DNA from: an uncultured Clostridia bacterium
Lineage (GTDB): Bacteria > Bacillota > Clostridia > Christensenellales > UBA1242
Assembly (NCBI GenBank): GCA_934747255.1
Contig: CAKVGH010000002.1
Location: forward strand, 62,001-126,000
Direction of reading: 5' to 3'
DNA length: 64,000 nucleotides
The notes under the pieces were generated by a model. The model saw only the letters and a list, made by a program, of their open reading frames with translations, did not search any database and had not been told where the DNA came from. Positions 17,063-24,920 of the stretch are shown one piece after another (position 1 is the stretch's first letter; every line of letters starts with the position of its first letter). The translations under genes were made by a program, and so were the position numbers.

Positions 17063-17699
17063 TGTTTATAAAAGTGCCGTTGGTTTCGATATAGCCAGTG
17101 GATTACTATTGATTGCAGGACTTGTTGTTGGAATAATCTTGGGATTTAGTTCAACAATAGTTATAAGTTCTTCTGCAATCTTAAATACAGTTATTGCAAC
17201 ACTAATCTTTATGCTAGTTCTATTCATTTATCTAGCAGTTAGATACGAAGCATACACTGGATTTACAGCAATTCTTGCAGTTGCTCATAATGTTATGCTA
17301 ACAACCGCTTTGGTTTGCATATTTAGATTGCCTATCAATGATTCATTTATGATAGTTGTTATGACAGTTTGCGGATTAACAGCAATTAACAATCTTGTTT
17401 TATTTGCAAACAAAAAGGAATATCACAAAACAGAAAATAGAGAACAACTTGTAAACTCTATGGTTGGTGAAAAGTTAAAATCACTAATTTTAATAAACTG
17501 CGTTATCTTTACAGCAGTTATGCTTATGATTTTTACTTTTGATAAGAGCATTATAATGTTTGTTAGACCAATGCTAATTGGTATAATTGCAACAATGTAT
17601 AGTTCAATCTTTATGGTTGCACCATTCTGGGGTTACTTTGTTAAGGAAAAGAAAGTTAGAAAACAAGATAATTTAGTTGAAAAAGATTATATAAAGTAA
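17043..17699 (+). CDS. secF: Truncated-type SecF without the extracellular domain
   Basis: This is the SecDF partner, only 219 residues against ~300 for a normal SecF. The ATG at 17043 was chosen because GGGAGG precedes it; it overlaps the secD end by 20 bp. Five or six membrane helices are visible, and the C-terminal part (L-I-G-I-I-A-T-M-Y-S-S-I-F-M-V-A-P) is clearly SecF. It lacks the G-I-D-F-x-G-G motif and the whole P4 extracellular domain between the first two helices. The usual membrane aspartates appear as Asn: A-H-N (residue 83) for L-H-D, and Asn116 for the N-D of the S-I-N-D-T motif. A frameshift is unlikely because the frame is intact and coupled. Confidence 0.88.
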   Translation: MNSKKFNVYKSAVGFDIASGLLLIAGLVVGIILGFSSTIVISSSAILNTVIATLIFMLVLFIYLAVRYEAYTGFTAILAVAHNVMLTTALVCIFRLPINDSFMIVVMTVCGLTAINNLVLFANKKEYHKTENREQLVNSMVGEKLKSLILINCVIFTAVMLMIFTFDKSIIMFVRPMLIGIIATMYSSIFMVAPFWGYFVKEKKVRKQDNLVEKDYIK

Positions 17700-17716
17700 A
17701 TTAAATAATAAAAATA

Positions 17717-17744
17717 AAAATAGCCACAACATAGTGGCTATTTT
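17717..17744 (+). terminator. Intrinsic terminator after secF
   Basis: AAAATAGCCAC (17717-17727) pairs with GTGGCTATTTT (17734-17744). The U-tract is short. Confidence 0.7.
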
Positions 17745-17774
17745 AGGATAAAGATATATGAAGGAAAATATGAT

Positions 17775-20132
17775 ATGATATTCAAACAGAAGCGATATGA
17801 GTTAAATGATAATGATATTGATTTTTTATCAAAGCAAACGGGATTAAGTCAGGTAGTAACAAAAATTTTGGTGTCTAGGGGTTATAATTCGCTAGAAAAA
17901 ATAAATGAGTTTTTAAGTCCAAATTTATCTCAATTACACGACCCGTTCTTGCTAAAAAATATGGACATAGTAACTGAAAAAATAAAAAATGCTATCAAAA
18001 ATAAAAAAAGAATTTTAATTTTTGGCGATTACGATGTTGACGGAATTAGTGCTACAGCCATACTTTATAAGTATTTTCAAAGCAAAGGTGTAACACCATT
18101 TTATTATTTGCCAAATAGGTATGAAGACGGTTATGGACTAACAATAGATACCGCAAAAAAGGTAATTAGTAATTTTAATCCAGAATTTTTAATCACAGTT
18201 GACTGTGGAATTTCTTGTGCAAATGAAGTGGAATTTTTGATGCAAAATGGCGTTGATGTTGTTGTAACAGACCACCACGAAATCCCACAAGTTTTGCCAT
18301 CTTGTCCAGTAATTGACGCAAAAATGGAAGGTCAAGAGTATCCATTTAAGGACCTTTGTGGAGCGGGGGTTGCATTAAAAATAGTGCAGGCGTTGGGCGA
18401 AAATTTAGATGAATATTTGCCAATTTGTGCTATTGCAACTATTGCCGACATTGTAAGTCTAACTGACGAAAACCGTGCCATTGTTGTTTGTGGGTTAAAG
18501 AATTTTAACCACTTGCCAAAAGGGTTAAAAATGCTAATTGATGGTCTAAAAATCACTAATGTTTCAAGTGGAGACATTGCCTTTAAGATAGCACCAAAAA
18601 TCAATGCTTCTGGAAGAATGGGTGATGCCACAATATCGCTTAACCTTTATATATATCAAGATGATAAAATTTTAAGAGATAGTTTGGAAAAACTAACCGA
18701 AATGAATAATCATAGGCAAGAACTTTGCACGATTATTTATAACGATGCGATAGAACTATTAAAAAAAGAAAATCAAAATGACAAACGAGCAATTATTCTG
18801 TCTAGTACCAACTGGGATAGTGGACTTCTTGGCATTGTTTGTGCTAGATTAACCGAAGAATTTAACAAGCCTACCTTTTTGTTTAGCGAAGTTGACGGCT
18901 TGCTTCGTGGTTCTGTTAGAAGTATTGCACAAATCAACATTCATCAAGTTTTATCATCAACTAGCACGCTACTAGAAACCTTTGGCGGTCACTCTATGGC
19001 GGCTGGACTAACATTAAAAAAAGAAAATTTTACTAAATTTAAGTATGAGATAGAAAATTACTTTCTCAAAAATTTTTCATACAAAGATTTTATTAACATT
19101 AAGGAATACGACCTTAACATTGACAGCAAAATAATCAATCAAAAAATGGTTAGAGAATTGGAAGTTTTAGAACCCTGTGGTTGTGGAAATCCAAAGCCAA
19201 TTTTCTATACAAAATTTAGTAATTTGAAAGCATCTGTTATGAAAAACTATGCTCAACACTTAAATTTAGTAACACCAGAAAACTTTTCATTTATTTCGTT
19301 CAATAATGGTACTATGCAAGAACTAATCGAAAATAGTTATGTTTGCGAACTAACTTACGAGTTGCAAATCAACGAATTTAGAAACAAAAGTTATGTTAAA
19401 GGGCTTGTTAAAAATATCAAATGTTCGGGCTATAAGGACTCGTTAAAAGATTATGTTTGCGGAAATTATTTGGAGCAATTACAATTAAACAAATCGGGCT
19501 ATAAAAACTCATTTTATAACTACGATAACCTAACATTTTTGCTTAATAAACTAACAGCAAAATCAAGTTATGGCACTTTGCTTGTTTGTAATGATTTGGT
19601 TTCAGCAAAAAATTTAAGTATGTACTTGTTTACACATCAATTTGACTTTTATTTTAAGGAAATCAATTCAAATTCATCAAACAATGCAATTGTTGTTGGA
19701 CTTGATAGTCAAAAGAACTTGTCAAATTATAGCAATATAGTTTTTTTAGAGCCATTACTCAATATGGACTACTTAAACAACTTTAAGGGTAATTTGTATT
19801 TACCTAAAAATCACGATGTAAATCTATACGATTTAGGCCTAAATTTTTCACACGAATATTTTAGCAATATTTACAAAAAAATGCTTGCTTATCATAAAAC
19901 ACTAAAAGGCAAAAGTAAGTACGAATACTACTGTAAATTAAAACAAATTATGGCGGAACAAAAGGGCTTTTCTTATGCACAATTTGTGCTATGCGTAAAC
20001 ACTTTTGTAGAACTAGGGTTTATTGTCGAAAATAAACAAAATGGCTATGCGTTAGAGTTTAATCGTGACGCACAAAAAAGAGAACTTATAACAGCCAAGT
20101 TCTACGATAGAGCAAAAAAATTATTAGAATAG
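17775..20132 (+). CDS. recJ: Single-stranded-DNA 5'-3' exonuclease RecJ
   Basis: RecJ degrades single-stranded DNA 5' to 3' in recombination and mismatch repair. At 785 residues it equals the long Firmicute form. DHH-domain motifs are G-D-Y-D-V-D-G-I-S-A-T (metal Asp residues), T-V-D-C-G-I-S, and T-D-H-H-E. These are followed by S-G-R-M-G-D-A and the DHHA1 motif G-G-H-S-M-A-A-G. The ~200-residue C-terminal domain is divergent. SD AAGGAA precedes the ATG at 17775; the earlier ATG at 17770 runs into a stop. The next gene, rel, is 12 bp downstream. Confidence 0.95.
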   Translation: MIFKQKRYELNDNDIDFLSKQTGLSQVVTKILVSRGYNSLEKINEFLSPNLSQLHDPFLLKNMDIVTEKIKNAIKNKKRILIFGDYDVDGISATAILYKYFQSKGVTPFYYLPNRYEDGYGLTIDTAKKVISNFNPEFLITVDCGISCANEVEFLMQNGVDVVVTDHHEIPQVLPSCPVIDAKMEGQEYPFKDLCGAGVALKIVQALGENLDEYLPICAIATIADIVSLTDENRAIVVCGLKNFNHLPKGLKMLIDGLKITNVSSGDIAFKIAPKINASGRMGDATISLNLYIYQDDKILRDSLEKLTEMNNHRQELCTIIYNDAIELLKKENQNDKRAIILSSTNWDSGLLGIVCARLTEEFNKPTFLFSEVDGLLRGSVRSIAQINIHQVLSSTSTLLETFGGHSMAAGLTLKKENFTKFKYEIENYFLKNFSYKDFINIKEYDLNIDSKIINQKMVRELEVLEPCGCGNPKPIFYTKFSNLKASVMKNYAQHLNLVTPENFSFISFNNGTMQELIENSYVCELTYELQINEFRNKSYVKGLVKNIKCSGYKDSLKDYVCGNYLEQLQLNKSGYKNSFYNYDNLTFLLNKLTAKSSYGTLLVCNDLVSAKNLSMYLFTHQFDFYFKEINSNSSNNAIVVGLDSQKNLSNYSNIVFLEPLLNMDYLNNFKGNLYLPKNHDVNLYDLGLNFSHEYFSNIYKKMLAYHKTLKGKSKYEYYCKLKQIMAEQKGFSYAQFVLCVNTFVELGFIVENKQNGYALEFNRDAQKRELITAKFYDRAKKLLE

Positions 20133-20144
20133 GGGGGAGTAATT

Positions 20145-22253
20145 ATGGAGAATTTTGAATTAGACGCGCAAAAGTATTTAGATACAGAAAACTTTACAAA
20201 ACTTCAAAATTTTATTGAAAAAATACAAGAGCAAAACACCAGTGAAAACTATTTGAACAATTCGCTTGAAATTGCTCATATTTTATTGCCTTTAAGACTT
20301 GATTTTGACACTTATTCTGCTTGTATTTTATTGCCTTTTTTAAGGGAAGAATTTGTCTTTACAGAAGATTTTTTATCAACTTATGCCGAACAAATTGCAC
20401 TAACTCAATCGGTTATTAAAATTTCAAATTTTGACTATACTAGTCAACAAACTGAAATGGACAATATTCGTTCAATGCTACTTGCCATCGCCAAAGATAT
20501 TAGAGTTATGATTATAAGGCTTGCGGAAGTTCTTAACGAAGCAAGACACACAAAAGATTTGCCACCAGAAAAAGCAAAAAAACTTCATTTTGAAATCAAG
20601 GAGATTTATTCGCCTATTGCATCAAGATTGGGACTATCGTTTATAAAATCGGAACTAAACGACTTAAATATTTTTTATTACCACCCAAATGCATACAAAA
20701 AACTATTAAAACAGGTGGCAGAAACCACTCGAAATGGTGCAAAAAGAATAAATTCTGTTATTGAAAAAGTTAAACAAATAATGCAAAAATTGGGCATACA
20801 AGGTGATTGTTATGGCAGAGTTAAGCACATATCTAGTTTGTACAATAAGTTGCAGGAAAAAGGCAAAACAATTTCGCAAATATACGACCTTTGTGCATTG
20901 AGAGTTTTAGTGCCAGAGAAAAATGATTGTTATGCCATTATGAGTGCTATTCACACCGAATTTGTGCCATTAAATGGTCGTTTTAAGGACTACATTATTA
21001 GGCCAAAAGCAAATGGGTATCAAAGTTTGCATACTGTTGTTTTAGTTGAAGATGAGCCACTAGAAATTCAAATTCGCACTTTTGAAATGCACAATCACGC
21101 TGAATATGGTATTGCGGCACACTTTTTATATAAGGAACACAAAAACAAGTTGCAGGCAACAGATGACAAACTTTTATGGATACGAAAGTTGCTTGAAAAC
21201 AAGGATAATAACTCGGCTTCAAACCTAATTGAAGAATTAAAAACCGATGTGTATTCGGGCGAAATTTTTGTTCAAACTCCGCTTGGAAAAGTTATTCAAC
21301 TTGTCGAAAACTCTACACCCATTGATTTTGCTTATGCCATTCACTCGGAAGTAGGTAACAAATGTGTTGGCGCAAAAATAAACGGCAAAATGATGCCACT
21401 TTCTACAACACTCGATAACGGAGATGTGGTAGAGATTATTACCAGTCAAAACGCAAAAGGACCATCGAGAGATTGGTTAAAAATAGCAAAATCATCTAAT
21501 GCACGAAACAGAATAAATCAATTCTTCCGTCACGAAATGAAGGAAGAAAACATTAAAAAAGGCAAGTCAATTTTGGAACTTGCAGCCAAAACAAAAGGCT
21601 ACAACTTAAAAGACTTGATGGACGAAAAATGGCTAATTGATGTGCTTGAAAAATATGCTTTTCACACCGAAGATGAAATGTTTGCTTCGCTCGGCTATGG
21701 TAGTATAACTAGCACACAAATTGTAAACAAACTTATTGATTGTTACACAAAAAATGGTCAAAAACAAGATAGTGATTTGCCAAAAATAGTCACTGAAAAA
21801 GTTATTACAAACAAAGACGATATTAGCGAACTTGGTGGAATGTTGGTTAAGTATGCAAAATGTTGTAGTCCAGTCCCTGGGGACGAAATTAAGGGCTATA
21901 TTTCTCGTGGCAGTGGTGTAACAATTCATAGAGCAGATTGTCAAGCATTGGCATCGCTTGAACAAGATAGACTAATAGATGTAACTTGGGGCGAGAATAG
22001 TTATAATAATGGCTCATATCAAGCAAGTTTAAGGCTATTTGTTGACAATAAACCGGGTGTTCTTGCAAGTATATCAACAAAAATTAGCGAAAACAAAATT
22101 AACATTACCAAAATTGTAAGTTTGCCATCAAACAACAAAGAAGCAATAATTGATATTGCCTTTTATGTGTCGTCTAAACAACAACTTGATGACTTTATTA
22201 ACAAATTGTCGGCACTATCTATTGTAAATAATATTGTAAGGGGCGGTAAGTAA
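20145..22253 (+). CDS. relA: Rel-family (p)ppGpp synthetase with a degenerate hydrolase domain
   Basis: The 702-residue protein has the full Rel/SpoT order: HD domain (~1-175), synthetase (~200-320), TGS (~365-425), the Cys-containing zinc-finger-like region (K-C-C-S-P-V-P-G-D near 580) and a C-terminal ACT. Synthetase motifs are intact: D-L-C-A-L-R-V, R-F-K-D-Y-I, P-K-A-N-G-Y-Q-S-L-H-T and E-I-Q-I-R-T-F-E-M-H. In the HD domain, however, the metal ligands align to Asn39, Leu63, Pro64 and Glu128 in place of His, His, Asp and Asp. It should therefore make but not hydrolyse (p)ppGpp. GGGGGAG precedes the ATG; hemZ overlaps its stop by one base. Confidence 0.93.
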   Translation: MENFELDAQKYLDTENFTKLQNFIEKIQEQNTSENYLNNSLEIAHILLPLRLDFDTYSACILLPFLREEFVFTEDFLSTYAEQIALTQSVIKISNFDYTSQQTEMDNIRSMLLAIAKDIRVMIIRLAEVLNEARHTKDLPPEKAKKLHFEIKEIYSPIASRLGLSFIKSELNDLNIFYYHPNAYKKLLKQVAETTRNGAKRINSVIEKVKQIMQKLGIQGDCYGRVKHISSLYNKLQEKGKTISQIYDLCALRVLVPEKNDCYAIMSAIHTEFVPLNGRFKDYIIRPKANGYQSLHTVVLVEDEPLEIQIRTFEMHNHAEYGIAAHFLYKEHKNKLQATDDKLLWIRKLLENKDNNSASNLIEELKTDVYSGEIFVQTPLGKVIQLVENSTPIDFAYAIHSEVGNKCVGAKINGKMMPLSTTLDNGDVVEIITSQNAKGPSRDWLKIAKSSNARNRINQFFRHEMKEENIKKGKSILELAAKTKGYNLKDLMDEKWLIDVLEKYAFHTEDEMFASLGYGSITSTQIVNKLIDCYTKNGQKQDSDLPKIVTEKVITNKDDISELGGMLVKYAKCCSPVPGDEIKGYISRGSGVTIHRADCQALASLEQDRLIDVTWGENSYNNGSYQASLRLFVDNKPGVLASISTKISENKINITKIVSLPSNNKEAIIDIAFYVSSKQQLDDFINKLSALSIVNNIVRGGK

Positions 22254-23644
22254 TGCGACTTATTCTCAATAATAATGAATTTGAGCCTGATTTTATGGAA
22301 ATTATAAATATGTTCTTCCCTGTAAACGAAGAACATAAAGAAACCATAAAAATGGACTATGAAATACTTGATAATGAGATTAAATCTCACATTTTGTTGC
22401 AAAATTTGGACTTAAATAAAGAATATGATTTTGTAGAAAACAAAAACGAATATCAATCAAACAAAACAATACTAAAACACTGCTTGTACAAGGCACTTTC
22501 AAATTATAAAAGCAAGGAATTGCCTTGGGGGTGCTTGACTGGAATTAGACCAACAAAATTGTGCTACGATTTAATAAAAAAAGGCATAAAAAAATTAAGT
22601 CTAGTAAACTTTTTGAAAAACTATTATTCTGTTAGCGAAGATAAGGCAAAACTTTGTCTTGATATCATTCAAAATCAACAACCACTTGAACAAAATGACC
22701 ATTTAGTTGATTTTTATGTAAACATTCCATTTTGTACAACAAGATGTTCTTATTGCAGTTTCATTTCTGCCGAGATTGGTAAAAATGAGTGTCTAGTAAA
22801 GCCTTATGTTGATGCCCTGCTTAACGAAATCGAAAGCACAAAGCAAATTATAAGGGACAAGCATTTGATTGTAAAAAGTGTTTATTTTGGCGGTGGTACG
22901 CCAACATCTTTGCCAACAAGCGAACTTGAAAGAATTTTGTCTGCAACTTGCTTTGGAACTGATGAATTTACAGTTGAAGCGGGCAGACCAGACACTATTA
23001 CGAGAGAAAAATTGGAACTATTAAAAAAATATAATGTGTCACGCATAAGTGTTAATCCACAATCGTTTAACGAAAAGGTGTTAAAAGCCATTGGAAGAAA
23101 TCATACCGCAAAGCAAACTCTTGATGCGTTTAATATGGCTAGGGAATTTGGCTTTCAAATAAATATGGATTTAATTGCAGGCTTGCCAAAGGAAACCTTA
23201 AAGAGTTTTAAGGAAAATATTGACATTTGTATGCATTTGTCACCAGAAAACATCACGGTTCACACTTTGGCATTAAAGCGTGGTAGTACATTTGCAAACG
23301 AAAACGCAGATATTTTCAAAAAACCATTGACCGAAAAAATGCAGGAATACGCACACGAACAAATTACAAAAAATGGCTACTTGCCATACTATTTGTATCG
23401 TCAAAAAAATATGGTGGGAAATTTGCAAAATATAGGTTACTGCAAACCAAAAACCAAATGTGATTTTAACATTGATAGTATGGAAGAAACAGTATCAGTT
23501 TTGGCTTGTGGTGCAAATGCTATTTCAAAGCGAATTTATAATCTAGAAAACCGCATTGAAAGATATGCAAATTGCAAAGATATTAAAACTTATATTAACA
23601 AAGTGCCAGAGATAAATGCTCAAAAGAAAAAATTATTTGAATAA
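22253..23644 (+). CDS. hemZ: HemZ-type radical SAM protein (coproporphyrinogen dehydrogenase-like)
   Basis: This 463-residue radical SAM protein belongs to the HemN/HemZ group. The iron-sulfur motif C-T-T-R-C-S-Y-C (CxxxCxxC, near residue 162) follows Y-V-N-I-P-F. The glycine-rich SAM segment V-Y-F-G-G-G-T-P-T-S-L-P and the later R-I-S-V-N-P-Q-S-F are typical. An N-terminal ~150-residue domain with I-T/T-G-I-R-P-T-K is specific to HemZ. Its ATG overlaps the rel stop (TAATG). No other heme gene is in the window, so a role in heme making is unproven; related proteins can be heme chaperones. Confidence 0.88.
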   Translation: MRLILNNNEFEPDFMEIINMFFPVNEEHKETIKMDYEILDNEIKSHILLQNLDLNKEYDFVENKNEYQSNKTILKHCLYKALSNYKSKELPWGCLTGIRPTKLCYDLIKKGIKKLSLVNFLKNYYSVSEDKAKLCLDIIQNQQPLEQNDHLVDFYVNIPFCTTRCSYCSFISAEIGKNECLVKPYVDALLNEIESTKQIIRDKHLIVKSVYFGGGTPTSLPTSELERILSATCFGTDEFTVEAGRPDTITREKLELLKKYNVSRISVNPQSFNEKVLKAIGRNHTAKQTLDAFNMAREFGFQINMDLIAGLPKETLKSFKENIDICMHLSPENITVHTLALKRGSTFANENADIFKKPLTEKMQEYAHEQITKNGYLPYYLYRQKNMVGNLQNIGYCKPKTKCDFNIDSMEETVSVLACGANAISKRIYNLENRIERYANCKDIKTYINKVPEINAQKKKLFE

Positions 23645-23734
23645 TTCAAAACAATTATTTTCAAAACTGAATTTTCTATTAAAATTTTACAAAGTTTAAT
23701 CACTTTTATTATATTTTATATAATAATTTGAGTA

Positions 23735-23763
23735 TTGACATCATACATATTGTATGCTAAAAT
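23735..23763 (+). promoter_or_regulatory. Promoter with TGAGTATTGACA element and spacer palindrome
   Basis: TTGACA (23735-23740), 17 nt, TAAAAT (23758-23763), extended by a TGC. Just upstream the sequence reads TGAGTA, identical to two other promoters in this window (27.4 and 55.4 kb). The spacer holds CATACA-TAT-TGTATG (23742-23756), a 6-bp-arm inverted repeat that could bind a repressor. Confidence 0.65.
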
Positions 23764-23782
23764 TTAATAGAAGGGAAATATT

Positions 23783-24298
23783 ATGACATTTGAATATAAA
23801 AAAGAAAACTTTAACAAACAATCATCTAATCATTGGAAAGAAAAGATAGAACAAATAAGAGAATTGAAAAAAGCAATCGCTGATTTAGCTTTAACTACAA
23901 AAGAATGTTATTTTTGGCTTGGTAAAATGCCAAAGAGCATTGAAATGGGCTATATTTACCTTTTAATTCTTAATTGTAATAACGAGAAAAGATTTAATGT
24001 TTTAGGACAAGTAATGGTTGATTTTATTGACGAACTTTCCATCAACCCAAGTGATATTCTAGGTGCTTTTTCAATTAAAAATGCTCAATTTTATGTTAAA
24101 TTTTGTGACGAGTTTTATAGTACTAAAACCAAAAAAAGATTAAAACAAATTATTAACGAAACATACAAAAAAGGTTACCATTATTACCAACAAGAACAAA
24201 AATTAAAACAAAAGCAGGAAAGAGAAAAAAATAAGGAATTATTGCAAAAGAAAGACAAGGAATTGCTTAAAAATATTGACGAATTGCAAAAATATTAA
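23783..24298 (+). CDS. Hypothetical helical protein with coiled-coil C-terminus
   Basis: The 171-residue protein was not recognised. It has no signal peptide or membrane segment and looks mostly alpha-helical. The last ~45 residues are a Lys/Gln/Glu-rich run (Q-E-Q-K-L-K-Q-K-Q-E-R-E-K) likely to form a coiled coil. The central part has some aromatic and Cys residues (C-Y-F-W-L-G-K-M-P-K) but no known catalytic motif. SD AAGGGAA precedes the ATG. It is a single-gene unit with a strong promoter of the TGAGTATTGACA class and its own terminator. It may share regulation with the small genes at 27.1 and 54.9 kb. Confidence 0.75.
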   Translation: MTFEYKKENFNKQSSNHWKEKIEQIRELKKAIADLALTTKECYFWLGKMPKSIEMGYIYLLILNCNNEKRFNVLGQVMVDFIDELSINPSDILGAFSIKNAQFYVKFCDEFYSTKTKKRLKQIINETYKKGYHYYQQEQKLKQKQEREKNKELLQKKDKELLKNIDELQKY

Positions 24299-24303
24299 GT
24301 TAA

Positions 24304-24333
24304 AAAAGGTTGAAAGATTTTCAGCCTTTTTTA
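24304..24333 (+). terminator. Intrinsic terminator before rpsO leader
   Basis: GGTTGAAA pairs with TTTCAGCC (one G-T), flanked by A and T runs. Confidence 0.8.
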
Positions 24334-24463
24334 TTTGTTTTTAGAAGTAAAAAATTTATTGAAAAAATTTTGATAACAATTATAACAGCACTAAATATGC
24401 TTAAAAAAATTATTTTTCAAATTTACTTTACATTTATTAAAATATATGTTATTATAAATCGTT

Positions 24464-24513
24464 CCATAAACAAGGGTGCAAGTTATCTCCAAACGGCTAT
24501 CTTTGTTTATTGG
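24464..24513 (+). promoter_or_regulatory. Hairpin in rpsO leader, possible S15 autoregulatory site
   Basis: CCATAAACAA (24464-24473) pairs with TTGTTTAT-T-GG (24503-24513, one bulged T), enclosing ~29 nt. A TATTATAA-type -10 just upstream would place this near the 5' end of the rpsO mRNA, ahead of the AAGGAG SD. S15 autoregulation through leader structures is known in several phyla; this particular fold is not matched to a known class. Confidence 0.45.
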
Positions 24514-24541
24514 TGAAAATTTTAATAAGGAGAACACAAAA

Positions 24542-24793
24542 ATGACAAAACAAGAAATCATCAAAGAATATCAACTTAAAGACGGTGATACAGGTTCTGC
24601 AGAAGTTCAAATTGCTTTGCTTTCAGCAAGAATTGCTCATTTAACAGAGCATCTTAAAACAAACAAGCAAGACAACCACTCTCGTAGAGGTCTTTTCAAA
24701 ATGGTTGGTAAGAGAGCAAGTTTGCTTAAATACCTTGAAAAAGTTGATATCGAAAGATATCGTGCCATCAAATCAAAACTTGGCATTAGATAA
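24542..24793 (+). CDS. rpsO: 30S ribosomal protein S15
   Basis: S15 binds the central domain of 16S rRNA early in 30S assembly. The 83-residue length is normal. Recognised family stretches are [31 protein letters not shown] and the C-terminal [11 protein letters not shown]. The ATG at 24542 follows TAAGGAG; the open frame extends 22 codons further upstream, but those codons lie in the structured leader. It is followed by a terminator and then pnp, the standard rpsO-pnp pair. Confidence 0.97.
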   Translation: MTKQEIIKEYQLKDGDTGSAEVQIALLSARIAHLTEHLKTNKQDNHSRRGLFKMVGKRASLLKYLEKVDIERYRAIKSKLGIR

Positions 24794-24803
24794 CACATCA
24801 ATT

Positions 24804-24835
24804 AAAGGGGGACAAATTTTTTGTTTCCCTTTTTT
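24804..24835 (+). terminator. Intrinsic terminator between rpsO and pnp
   Basis: AAAGGGGGACAAA (24804-24816) pairs with TTTGTTTCCCTTT (24820-24832) with G-T pairs, followed by Ts. Confidence 0.8.
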
Positions 24836-24850
24836 GAATTTTTAACAAAT

Positions 24851-24907
24851 AGATTTTTGGAGAAAATCTAAATCGGGACAACCACTTTTCGAGAAGGGTA
24901 AAAGTGG
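24851..24907 (+). promoter_or_regulatory. Two hairpins in the pnp leader
   Basis: AGATTTT/AAAATCT (24851-24857 with 24863-24869) and CCACTTTT/AAAAGTGG (24882-24889 with 24900-24907) are perfect stems of 7 and 8 bp. The second ends two bases before the SD (AAAGGAG). Structured pnp leaders that mediate PNPase autocontrol are known in other bacteria. Confidence 0.55.
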
Positions 24908-24920
24908 GAAAGGAGTAAAA

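Noticed and set aside
24310..24516. 68-residue open frame before rpsO
   Set aside because: It starts inside the preceding terminator, has no SD, and covers the rpsO promoter and leader hairpin; the product is a random Ile/Phe/Lys-rich string.
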